Source: Oreocharis arfaki
Lineage: Eukaryota > Chordata > Aves > Passeriformes > Paramythiidae
Direction of reading: 5' to 3'
DNA length: 64,000 nt
Assembly: GCA_013398015.1 (NCBI GenBank)
Contig: VZRR01011363.1
Location: forward strand, 1 to 64,000
The position numbers and the translations under genes were made by a program. Positions 24,626-36,800 of this stretch are shown piece by piece (positions within the stretch are counted from its first letter, which is position 1; every line of letters starts with the position of its first letter). The notes below the pieces were generated by a model that saw nothing but the letters and a program-made list of their open reading frames with translations, was not told where the DNA came from and made no database searches.

Positions 24626-27600
24626 GACGGTGTAAATAGGCAATTTGCTATGTGTCTCCCCTTTTAAAAAAATTACTAGAAGTACTCTTATCTCCTATCT
24701 TACCAGGTAGAGCTCATCAGAGAGAGCCATGTAATGATAGAAAATAGTGTCTGCACTTTCCAGTGCTTTTATGTTGACTGTTTACTTTTAGATGTATTGC
24801 TACTGATCAAAGTAAGAAAATTTAGGTTTGAGATTTTCTTTCCATTACAGCTTACCTGTAGGATAAATGTATACTGTGGCACTGTGTGTATGGCTGTATG
24901 AACAACAACAACAAAGTTTTACAACACTATTCTTTCCAAACAATACATTTTAGTTTATATTTTGTACTACTATTTTTTTTTTTTCAGACTTAGTTAATCT
25001 GCATCAAATACCAGATCTGTATTGCACCACAACTACTTAATACCACCAAGGTGTACACCTGTGTATGAAGTATTCCACACTTAAACAGACTGAGTACTGA
25101 AACTACATCTACACCTACCTGGAGGTGCATTGGCTTTAAAATGTTTAAAATCTGACAAGGGAAAGGATGAGAGGCAGAAATGGTTGCACCACAGTGAACT
25201 GAAAAAATGAAGTAAAGATCTGGTGTGCCTGTGGATCTGGGGGCTGTGAAGGGAAATGTGCAGTGCTGGAGCTTTAGCAAGCTGGGCCATGGAGGAGCAG
25301 AACTCGAAGGAAGAAGCCTTCAAACACATATGATTGTGTTTAGAGGGCACTGGGGAGGTGATGGCTGGTGGAAATATCCTGCTTCATGATTCTGCCCACT
25401 TACATGCTGAAGCAGTGTGGAAGACCCTCACTGCACTTGCAGCTCCCTGCAGATGGAATATGGCATAGGAAGCAATGCTGAGTTAGGAGATGAGTAGAGC
25501 TCAGCTTAGATTTTTCCGAATTATCTCTATGCATTTAAGCATCACTTGTTTTGGCTCTTTATCCTAGCTCTTTAGGATAGATTTGAACTCGCAAAACTGA
25601 TACTATATACTAAAATTTCAAATTATTTTTCTTGAAGTTCACAGTGGCACTTGTACATATACAGTTAGATGCTTTTGCTACTTTCTGTTTAGTCCTTTAT
25701 AGTCTAGGAAATTCAGGTCTTGTAGTACTCAAAAATGTACAATCCCCCTACTTTAACAGTTCTTTATGGTTGCTCTTCAATTCTTTTTATACTTCTGTAA
25801 GAATTCAAAACATTTTGTTTGCTTTTTTACAAAAGTGCTTTTTTACAATGTTTTCTTAGACATATGAATTATGAGAGTATGTTTCCATTTTTCAGTACTT
25901 TGAGTCTGTCTTGATTCATAACCCTATGGTGTGAGGTGAAGTTGGTTTTCCTACCTGCCTTATATTATTAAGTTGGCTGCTTTGTTTCATCTGCCTGCTG
26001 TCTTTGATCACTTCATCCTTGGTCACTCAGTTCCTTGTGGTCCTTCTGCAGTTCTTCCACTAACCCTTCACTGAATATCATAAATGGATTTTTCTAGCTT
26101 CATTATTAGTCCTGTTTGTCTGAACACATATGAATATGCTGAATATTTGGAGCTTCAGCATTTACCTCCCAGGGACTCCTTCACTGTAACTTTCCTCTGA
26201 TGTGATATCACTACCTGTAACTACTCCATTTCCTGCCTTTGTCCTTTTTTTTTTAACCTGTCATTAAAGACTGGCAGACTCCTAAAAGTAGTGAATCCAA
26301 ATCAAGTGGTCATACACATCCTGAAGGGAACTGATGGCTGCGAGACCTGCCTCGAAAGACCAGTGTTCTCCTTACAACCAGTCCACTCCATGAATTTAAA
26401 ACTCTTGAGGTTTTTTAACCTTTTCTCTTTGCTTTCTATTAGAATAAGAAGGTATTAAAACACATTACCAGTGCAGAGCATATCTATATAAGCCACTGTG
26501 AATTATTTCTAAACACAACAGGAGGAATGAATCTCTTGCTCCAGTGCTTTGGGAGACTAAATAATGCCTTTGAAGAGATTCTTTCGTAGATGCTACTGGC
26601 AATGATTAAGATTTGTCATTCTAAAACAACACATGGTTGACTAGATAGAATGCAAAACTGATTTGAGACTTTTGTTTCACCACCAATTCCCTGACAAGGA
26701 CGAGTCGGTTCAGCTCATGGATAAGTACGATGAGACTCTGGTGCCTACATTCTGCTGAAGTCCAAGAAAACATGGATAAAACTGCAGCCTGTGCTTTGAT
26801 CCTTTGCAGTCCTGGGGCAGAAGTCATTCTGGTACAATTAAGTAGCTTGGCATCTGTCTTGTGATGTAGGATTAAAGACTTAGCATTCCAGCACTGGATT
26901 CCTGAAAAGTCCAATCAAGAAAATACGTCAAAGGCATACAAATGCATAAGTGCAGTAGCACATGACTCAATACAAAGCAAAGTTGCCAGGACAACTCTCT
27001 TTCAGAAGTGAGTGATAAGCTGCTTTAATATAATTCTATAGCAGTCATACTCTTTCCTCATCCCAGCCAGAGGCTGGAATACCTTTCTCAGAAGGTCACC
27101 TTCCACATAGCTTCTTTTTACTACCCAATTTGTTAACCTCTTCTCTCAGGCAGTCTGTTGCACAGTATCCTGTCTCCTAGTGACACAAAAAACCCCTACC
27201 GAGGCTACTAAAAATTCATCATGTGTAATTTGTTGTAGATTTTTTTCCTTGCTGCCTCCCCACACTGAGAGCTGTAGCTGTTGGAAATTGAGTGCTTAAA
27301 TTACATGGCAAACTATGATAAATTTCCAGGCATAGAACTGTACCAACTGCTAAACTAAACTGCTCATTTTCGTTTCAGTCAGTTGTAAAAATGCAATCAA
27401 ACATCCTGAATCCCAGATGGAAGTTTAATTTGTTTCACTCTGTACAATTAAAAAAAAAAAAAAGTGTCCTAAAAATGTATGGTTTTATTTTTTTTTTTTA
27501 ACCCATTGCATTTAGGTCATTGTTTTTAGTAGGTAGTTTTTACTGTGCTTAGTATTTTTGTTCTAAAGTTGTACTTTAAACAATTTCATTATGCATCAAA

Positions 27601-29667
27601 ATTTGAAAAATAAATTGCAAGAAAATAGTAAGTGTAAACAACTCTGCCTGTCCCTTAAGAGTTTAAGGAGTCATCCACAGAAGTTGTGGTAAACTAAAGT
27701 TTGGTTTTGGTGTTTGTGGATTTTTGTGGGGTTTTTTTGGTTTTGGTTTGGTTTGGGGTTTTTTTGTTTGTTTGTGTTTTTTTATGTTTTTTTTGTATTT
27801 TTGTTTGTTTGCTTGTTTTTATTTTACAGTGCTGCTGACGAGAGGGCATCTGCCTCTCACGCTGATGCCTGTAAACGCCCCTTTGGTTTTCGGTTGGTCA
27901 CAGGTCCTTCGTGCTGCAGAGCTGTTATAGTGAAGGCTGGGATTTCAGAAGGCAAAGGTGCTTTGTCACTGTAGATAGAGTGGAAAAGTTGAAGTGCATG
28001 GCCCTGAACTTAAGATCTGCATTCTGATGTTTCCATTTCTGTAGAAATGCAGTACTGAACTGCAGTGGGTAAAAATTCTGAGAAATACTTTTTCCCATAA
28101 AGGCCGTTTTTTGTTGTTTATTTCTTGGTCTTCTTAAGAACGTGTGATTTTGGCTCTGGTTCCTGCGGGTTTTTTTATTCCATGTGTCAAGGTGTGGAGT
28201 GATGTTAAAATAACAGTTTGTTCTTGCTCTCAAACATGTAATTAGCAGACAGCAGGGAAGATAATTATTTTCAAAGCCCAAAGAATAGGGCCCCAAATGG
28301 ATGTCAATTACTGATACACGAAGTATGTAAGCTGTCAAAACTGGTGACTGTTTTTTTGTTTGATATCTCCTATGATGTACAGTAAGGGTTTTCTCCCAGA
28401 AACTCAGCCTCTTTATGTTATATAAAAAAGGGCTTCAATGATAGAAAATGGTATAAATAATTTTTCATTTTTTTCCTCAACCTGCTGAATTAAAAGTTCT
28501 TTTTTTTTTTAATGCTAAGTAATTTCTGTATTCATTAGGTAAATCTGTATTAGGAGAAAATTCAAGAAGTTTAGTGACTAGGAAAAATGCAAAGAATGTA
28601 TTTTAAAGATACTTAAAATATTGCATTAGAAATGTCTCCAGCATGCTATAGGCCATGGAAGTAGTTGTGTATTTACTGATAGGAAACCTCAGGCATGGGG
28701 TTTCTTTAATTATCTCATTAATTTTCCAAACACTTTATTAAGGTTTTATTCATATATATATATATGTATGGTATGCTCTTGTGTAATGCTGCTGTAAGTC
28801 AATGGAAGGAGAAAAATTGGATGCAGATTTCCCTGTACCCTATTCCAATGGTTTTGCTGTATACATTTAATTTCCACAAGTCCTGTGTGGTGATATCTCT
28901 ACCCTCAAAAGAAGACCTATAGCCCCTGGTTTCTACTCAGTTAAGAAATGGAACTGAACTAAGAATTCTCAAAAAAACCCACTAAACAATTTTTTAAGGA
29001 AAGTTTCAAAGTATACCCAACAAACAATTCTTAAAGGGAAGTTTCAAAGTATATCCAGGCAGTATGTTTGCAGAGTGTCGTTGAAGGATTCTGCTGAGAT
29101 ACTGTAGAAAGATACTAATCTGCTTTCACCCCAGAAGTATCTTTTCTTAAAGAGACTCTTCGTTTCCCATGTGGTTAGTTTGTTTGTTTGTTTTTATGTT
29201 TGGTTAGAGATGAAGGATTCATTCCTTCACTGTTCTGGCCTTTGCTTCTGGGTGAAGTTAGCAGCTCTCTGCCATCTTCATTCAAGAGCTCTCTTTTACC
29301 TGACAAGCTCTTCACATTACTTACCTTTTCATTCTCTTGCCCCTGCAATACAAGCAGTTACTCGATGTACTAAAAGGTTTACTCTGCTTTGTAATACAGC
29401 AACAGCTTTTTTTGTCTTTCCAGTTTGTAATTAGTCATACAGTAAGTTCATATACTCCTTAGCTAGTGCTTGCAAATCATGAGTTTAATTTCCTGACCCT
29501 TCACTTCTCTCCTCTTGCTCCTTTAGGGTTCTATGACTCTGACCATTTAAATATCTCATTTGCTTTCAGGTTGTTATCACAAGCAGTACTGATTATTAGT
29601 CCAGGGTGGAATGACAATCATGACCTTTTGTAAAAATCTTGCAAAATAATCTATCTAAATGAAGCAG
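24626..29667 (+). other. Intronic stretch with low-complexity tracts
   Basis: No supportable gene. It holds T runs near 24970, 26246, 27488 and 28499, an A15 run near 27445-27462, and a G/T-rich tract at 27695-27830 that ends in TTTTACAG (splice-acceptor-like, but with no exon recognised after it). A TA microsatellite lies near 28752-28766 and a 38-bp tandem duplication at 28979-29054. The 137-codon minus frame at 27925-28338 resembles no known protein. Confidence 0.5.
28979..29054 (+). repeat. 38-bp tandem duplication (two units)
   Basis: Units 28979-29016 and 29017-29054 are the same length and share AAACAATT, TTAA and AAGTTTCAAAGTATA. They differ at a few positions, so the duplication is not very recent. 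Confidence 0.9.
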
Positions 29668-29730
29668 TTTGGACATAGAGGTTGGACTTGATGATCTTAG
29701 AGGTTTTCTCTAACATTTCTGTGACTGTGT
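29668..29730 (+). mobile_element. CR1 3' end fragment
   Basis: The short stretch GAGGTTGGACTTGATGATC, followed by TTAGAGGT and CTAACATTTCTGTGA, is the familiar CR1 3' terminus, degenerate in its last bases. Confidence 0.85.
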
Positions 29731-32700
29731 AAGTGATGAAAGATTGTGTATATGAAGCATTATCTACCTCAAATTGCAGTGTTTTATTGTAGAGGATTGC
29801 TAAAATTGCTAACTTAATTTTTTTTTCCTATTGCTGTTGAGTTTTGGCTTACAGTCTTTTTGACTTAATGATAAGCACGTATTTATGCTTCAGGACTCGT
29901 TTTCTGTATTTTCATGTTCAGGACAAAGAGCACTTTCATTCTGACAGATTGATTGTGAACTAAAGGTACACTTTTTTTCTTGAAAAAAGTTTATTTGGGG
30001 TCTTTTGGTTTTTTTTTAGCTACAGTCTTAGTCTGATCTATTGTCAGAATTTAATTAACTGCACGAATTTATGAAATTGACTCTGTGGACTTAGAAGCAG
30101 CACAGATAGACAAGCTGGTTGTTTATTCATGCTCTTGTTTAGTTCTTATAATATTTACTTCTCTTTGGAGAAGTCTTACAGTCCTCTCATGCTGAGCTAG
30201 GTTGAAACTATAGGAAGCCACCTAGTTTTGGAGTCAGCTGTTGTCAGTATCCTTCTTTGTTCTCCCTGAGTGTTTGTAGGGAAAAAAAGAGAAGTTTGGG
30301 AGCACTCTGTAGCTCTCTTTTCTGTCTCTACAGAAATTATGTTTCATTCTTTCATTTAAGAGAATTGCTTTTGTTTGCTTCATTAGTTTCATTTTTGATA
30401 CTAAATGCTATTTAGAAATCGTTCTGAGCCAAGTAGTCTTACAATAGCCTCCTCCATTCTGCCTTTTTTGCCTTTTACCTGCACTGGGTAATTGAAAGCT
30501 CTGGGAAGTTCTGTAGGAGATGCTTCCAGGTGATTATGTCAAATTTCTCAGTTTTGTTGCCCTGCTTTTTTTTTTTTTCTTCTGTGTCTTAATTAACAAG
30601 CCGTTCTTACTTACACTTTTGAAAAGCCTGACATAAACAACAGGTCTTTTTGTGAATGCTTTAAAAGTTAACAGGCCTGGGCTTTTTGCTAGTTTTCAAT
30701 TGAGGCCACTTACTCCTCTGAATTTTAGGTAAAGAAACTTGCTTTGTTGATAAAAAACAAGAGAGTGAGAATGCGTTAGAACTTGTAGCAGCTTTCAAAG
30801 CAGAAGGGTTGATAAAAGTGCTTTGGCAGTAGATGTCCTTTCAGGCAAACTGTGGATGCAAATGGACGTGGAAGGTGTGAAGGAAGAACATAAAGAAAGT
30901 AGAGTGTCTTGCTTCTAGTGCCACTGCAATCAGGAATTTCCTTTTGCCTCATGCTTCTCTTTGAAAATTTTAGAGCATAAATGCTGCCTACCCCTTGTTT
31001 TTGAAAACAAAGCACACTTAATGGCTTTATAGACTGCGTGTTTCTACAGGCTCCTAGGAATAAAGAAACCCTGTTATGTTTAACAGCATCTCAGGAAAGG
31101 CATCAGGTTGTCTCCTGAATGTGATGAAACACAAGAGAGTTATTTTTCCCTGTGTCAAGAAGTTGGTGTCTGTAGCTTGGTTCAGCAACCAGAAAACTGA
31201 TTCTACTGTGTTGAGAATTGCCAGTCTCCTTGCTGTTGTGAAATCCCCACTATTAATACAATAATTTTTATCAGGAAAAATACTTTTGTTACAATACTAG
31301 CGAACCCTAACACATCATACCAAGACAATTATTATAATATAAAATGGAATATGGGACTCAGCTATAGTATCCTGACAATCACGTAAGACTGGAGGATTTA
31401 AGGGAAGAAATTAAAACTGAAACCAAAATATTTTCAAGCAGTTTTGTAATAAGGCAGAGTAGTGAAAATCCAGAGAAAAGGTGCCAAAGTTTTGTGACCT
31501 GCTCATGGTTATTGCTGACTAATGGTGTTGTTATTTAATTACTGTCTCAGTAATTGAATATCATGTCGTTACTGAGATATTCATTTTGCCATTGTTTCAC
31601 AATATCTGCTAAATTAGAACTTTAAATAATTTTAACGCTTCTTACTTTAACCTAAACTTACTGGTTTAGAAAATTAATTTGTCAAGGTGTCTTCCACATT
31701 CCATCAAGTCCACAGAGGATGTCTTGGTTAATGAGGGCACCATTTGAGGCATTCAATTAATTGCGTAGATAGTGTGGCCATTTCTATAAGGTGAACTGTC
31801 CATCTGTCCCAAAGATGCTAGCAATGTGTCATTTTAAGGATAACCTGAATTACATAGCCTTTCACTTTGAGGCTACTGTTGCTTTTTCAACCTTTTTTTT
31901 TTTTTTCCACATATATACTTCCTCTTCCGTAAATCTCTACTTCCTTTATGCGATTTGGATTTATGTCATTTGCCTGCTTAGCCTCCTGAACTGATATATA
32001 CATTAATCAACCATGTTGCAAGGGAACTGTTATTGCATCTCGAAGTGATAACATTGGTTCTGGTTGTACAGTGTAGTTCAAGAATACCTCAAGGTTTGGC
32101 TATCGCTGTTTTAAAGCCTGGGCTTGATACTAACACAGTGCGTATTTTTGAACGGATTGGCATGGGATTCCTTTGTTCTGTCTGAGCCATCAAAGCACAG
32201 CCACGTTAAAACAAGCACAGGACAAAGATTTGAGACAGCTGGTGGTACTCAGTTCAAGTGTAACTTCATGTTTAGCTAGTACAGAAAAAATTACAATTCT
32301 CCTGTCTTATTTTATTTCTTACAGCTGAGACTGTCCTCCTTCCTGTTTCCTCAGAAATGTTGACCTACTTGTTAAAGGATATTATGGTGTCTTTAAGAAG
32401 GGGCTTAAAATAGTTATGATGGTTTTTAACAGTAAAATGTACCTCTCTATTCCCCTTTTTTTTCCCCATAAAATCATTCCAGTGACATATCCTTATTTCT
32501 CATTTGAGATGTAAAGAGAGAGCAAGGGTTGCAGGAAAAAAGTCTGAAAGCATTTAGCTATTAGCCAGAAAAAACAATTTCTTCTATATTTTATGAAAAG
32601 GAAAATTACTTTCTTTGAGAAATAAACCTTTGGGTATCCTTGACAATAACTTTCAATTTGACTATACATTACATAATGCATGACAAATTATTTCAACTAC

Positions 32701-33732
32701 AGCCTGCAAATACAAGATTAATGCAAGTAAGTTACAAGGTTTACCTTATGATCTGTTATAAGTCTGACAAAGATGATCAATGGGACATAATAAAAAACAC
32801 TGAAGGAAAAATGTGAGTGAAGGAAAAATGTGAAGAGTGTTCTGAAGCTCAAGGCTTGTAAGTAAATAGTATTACTTTTAAAGTGAAAGAATAGCAATTA
32901 TAAGCCAAGGAGAACAGATGGTTCTTCATGTTGACTGAAAAATGTCGGGGAACTGTTAAAGAAGAATCTATGGCTTGTTTTGGAGAAACAGGAAAGGACA
33001 ACAGATTCTCAGAAACGTGGTAAAGAATGAGGCTAATAAGGTCCAATAAAAAAAAAGCACAAACAAGTGGATGATTGAGTAGATCCCTGTGAGAATCTCT
33101 AAATATAATGGGCTTGTTGTACTGTTATTTAAGCAAAAAGAAAATTCCAAGATAAAAATTGTTCTAGTTATGAATGAACAGATATCCTATGAATTTCATT
33201 AGACTGCACTGAAAGAACATCCAAGAGAGCCAGGATTTATTAAGATTCAAGAAAACAGAAAACTTTGTTCCTACCCTGAAGATATATAAGTCAAATCTTA
33301 TGTGAAGAAAAATGCCATTCAAGAATTAAGTCACAAAGTGTATGCAAAGGCTTGCTGCATTGAATGAGGAAGCAAGAACTAGCCATTAATATATTTGTGA
33401 AGCAAATTGTAACCCTGTGGTTGAATGGTTACTTAGCAAGCTAGAATAGTATAGTCAGTAGGGCTGAAAAAAAGGGCAAACCTCTGCATTGGTTTTTTTT
33501 TGGAGAGGATGTCTTGGTCAGCTGCAGCAGATGATTTACAGTAGGCTCCATCACTTTCTGAACTGATCAATGAGAATGTAAAAACCACCTAGGAACAGAT
33601 TCTCAAGTGTTTCATTTTCTGTCTGCTCCTTCCAGTGCCCTGTTTTCAGGTTTCTTCCCATGTTCTTCCTGCTCAGTGGTTGTTTTATATACTAGAAATT
33701 AACAAGTAAAATCATCATTCTAGTGGAAATTT
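29731..33732 (+). other. Intronic stretch without recognisable elements
   Basis: AT-rich, with T runs near 30568 and 31890 and a short tandem duplication (TGAAGGAAAAATGTGAG twice) at about 32802-32835. No gene, RNA or repeat family can be supported. Confidence 0.5.
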
Positions 33733-33800
33733 GCCCTGGGGGTTGGAATAATATAATCTTTAGAGTCTCTTCCAACCCAAATCGTTCTGTGATTCTATGA
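33733..33800 (+). mobile_element. CR1 3' end fragment
   Basis: CCCTGGGGGTTGGAATAATA, then AGTCTCTTCCAACCCAAA and TTCTGTGATTCTATGA, is the CR1 3' terminus including the ATTCTATGA end. It is heavily 5'-truncated. Confidence 0.9.
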
Positions 33801-36800
33801 TTTTTCTTCATTGCTCATGAATAAAATACTGAATTGCATTTTCATAGGATAATTATTTTGTTTCTATATCCTTCCCATATTAAATATTGTGTATTAAGAA
33901 TAGTTATACCATTTACACCTTTGTAGGTAGGAAGACAGTTAATTCCGTGATGTGAACAGAGAATCCAGTAAATACTAGGAGAAATTGCAAGCAATAGCCA
34001 GTTTTCCTGGGACAGATCTCACATCCATAACAGGTAAAAAATTATTTTACTTTCGTGTCCCAGTTCCTGCATAGTTTAAAAACAAAGTTAGGTTTTAAAG
34101 TCCAGAACTGTTCAGCATCGTCTTTTTTCCAGCATTCATTATTTTTGAATAAATTTTTGGATACCCTAGGGCATTCTCCATGGAGTGCTGTTTCTTCTTC
34201 CCCCTCAGCAAAGGAACAGTTATGATGGATGTGAATCTATGCAGTAACTTTCCAGTGGGAATCTCAGGCCATGTGCGCTTGGCTCTGGTTGCCAGCCAGG
34301 AATCTGGCTGAGTTCTGCTGGAGACTGTAGATAAGAGCCGGTTCAGAGACACCCAGCCTCCACGGAGATGCTTGCTGCTATTAGTCAATCTTCTCAGTGA
34401 TGAGTTCAATTGGATTAAAAACCTGTGCTACTCAGGTGCCGGGGAAAGAAGCTTCTTGAAAGAAGGCTGCTACTTTGCTTGCAGAGTCTTCCACCGCCTC
34501 ATCACTACCCTGCTTTGATGAGGGACACGCAGAAGATGGTTTGCTGTTCCTAACTGCAGTTACATAAATATAATTTTTAATTTTCATCCTCATCATGTTT
34601 TCTCTTAATTAATCTTTAATGGCAAATTAAGTTTAGTTCTTATGTGCCTGTGTTTTTCTCTGCAGAGTCTTTAATCTTAAAATATATACCATATATACCA
34701 TATATACCAGTGAATGAATGGCTCAGTAATACGGGTTAATGCTGGTTTTGCTCATTTAAATTTTCCTCTATAGTCTCATTTGTACTATGCAAAATAGGGC
34801 AGGGGGATCATATATCATGAAGATAAACCTGTCAGAGCAACCCAAAGATATCCTTCTAGGAAAAAACCCCCATGCTAATAAAATAATAGATACGCGAAAC
34901 CCAGTCAGAGTGGTTTTACAGAAATTGCTATAATTCAGTCAGGCCTAGTGTATCTGTATTTAGATGATTTCTGTATAGCTGTAGCTTCTATATAGGATAT
35001 TTTTGTAATGAAGTTTGATTTTTTTCCTTCTTTCTTTTTTTTTTTTTTTCCCCTTAGAGTATTTTAGTTTTATTCTTTTAGCTGATGAAATGAAGTAATG
35101 TCAAACAGTAGCAGTTCAACTTTGTATTTTCTCAGACCTTGTATTGCCCTCTGTTAGTATCTGGCACAGTACAGTTGAGTGTGTGTTTTCACTTGTTTAT
35201 CCTTAAAGAAGTTAAATTAAATAATATATCTATATTGTCCAGCAATTTCTTTTGGAGTAAATTATTTAAAATGTTCTCCTCTTGCACTCAGCTGTGAGTT
35301 TCAAGCTTATGTGCATTAGGTATTAGTAGTACAATAGAGGGGGTAATTCTGGCCTTTTAGGTTTTTCAATTCCTTGTATGTGTGGCTGCTATAAGAAAAC
35401 CAGAAACATCTTTGCATTTTTACATGCAGTCATTCTGTAGGCAACTTTACTTTTCTGTGCTTGAGAAGGGAGGGTGAGCAACTTGGAGCATGTTGATGGC
35501 AGATTCAGTTTGCGGCCAGCTCGTGCTTTTGTGGCTGGAGTTACGTGGTTCGTAGCTGCTCTGGCAGATTTGTCACAGAGGGCTTTTTGCTCTCATGGCA
35601 TGTAAGACCAAAATACAAATACAAGCGGGTATGCACACACAAGCTAACAAAAATCTCAGGCAATTTTTTTTCTTATTCTTATAGAAAGTGGTAAAACAAT
35701 TCCAGCAGATTTTTCTTGAAAAGTAATGAAAAATTGAAAAGTATAGAAAAATAATGCTCTGTGCCTTCATGTTTTCTTTTCTTTTCTTGAATTGATTATG
35801 ACTTGAACTGCTAACTCCTGACAATATAATTATTATAAATGCACTCCCTTTAGTCTGCTGAGATTGAAGGATGAGTTCTGGAAGAGCATACGTTGCAAAA
35901 ACAGTAACTTCCATTAACCCAAGAAACTTTTGGGGTAGGATTTCATCTTTCGAGTTTTTTTTACTTTACTTTTTCTTTTTTTTTTTTTTTAAGCAGTGCA
36001 GTCACTTTGTCCTTTTTACCCTCTTCCTAGAAAAATATGAAGAACTATCTTTCTCACTTTCTCCTCTAGGAGATAAGGAAAAGGAAATCTGAGGGTCAAC
36101 TGTGGCAATATTTTAGCCTTTCTGATATTTAGTTGGTTAGCAGATAAAGACCAAGAGAATTCGTCTCCTCCTTGAAGCCTTTGAGGTAAGATTACTGTGT
36201 TCCTTGGAGCAGAAAACATGACTTACAAAAATTTACAAACCACATTTTATTTTTTTTACGTTAGTGACTTGTAACATGACTTCATAGTCCTATATTCGCA
36301 GACACTTTGTCCAAGGTGAATTCTGTCATGCACTGGAGGATCGGGTCTGTTAATTTCTCTGCAGTCAGTTTTCAAAAAGCACATTACTGTTTTCCGACTT
36401 AATATTAAGAAATCCATTTTACTTATCCTTTATTAGTATTCTTTCTGAATCTCAGTCATGGTGCACTAAGAAATGTGTGTGTGTGTATGTGTGTGTGTCT
36501 GTAGCCATGCAGACAGAGGCAGCATTTTACACATTGAGCATTTAACATCTGTACAATTTGCTGGTAAGATAATCAAGCACAGATGCTGTCGTATAATATA
36601 TCCAGTGACAAGATGTTCAGTTCTTCTCTCACATTTAACAGTTGGTTTGGCAGCAATACTGATTTCCCCTCACTAGAACTCCCAGAAAGCTCAGTTAAAA
36701 GGAGTAGAAACAATGTGCAATACCCAAGTTAGGATAAAATCACAGAAGTTAAAATGACAGCATCTGCTAGATGAATGCCTGCAAAAGAGAAAACAGCAGA

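Noticed and set aside
24196..24627. A 143-codon + frame as a host gene
   Set aside because: It contains the CR1 ORF2 C-terminal signature and runs into the CR1 3' region, so it is a transposon fragment.
27695..27842. A pyrimidine-rich tract ending in TTTTACAG as a splice acceptor with a downstream exon
   Set aside because: The following sequence does not match a KChIP exon and shows no donor that would define an exon.
27925..28338. A 137-codon minus frame
   Set aside because: No domain, signal or family is recognisable. A rough estimate from base composition predicts about one chance frame of this length in 64 kb.
34095..34409. A 104-codon minus frame in a slightly GC-richer patch
   Set aside because: Nothing recognisable in the translation and no supporting signals. 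Conservation data would be needed.
36473..36676. A frame beginning with a Cys-Val repeat
   Set aside because: It is a translated (TG)n microsatellite.
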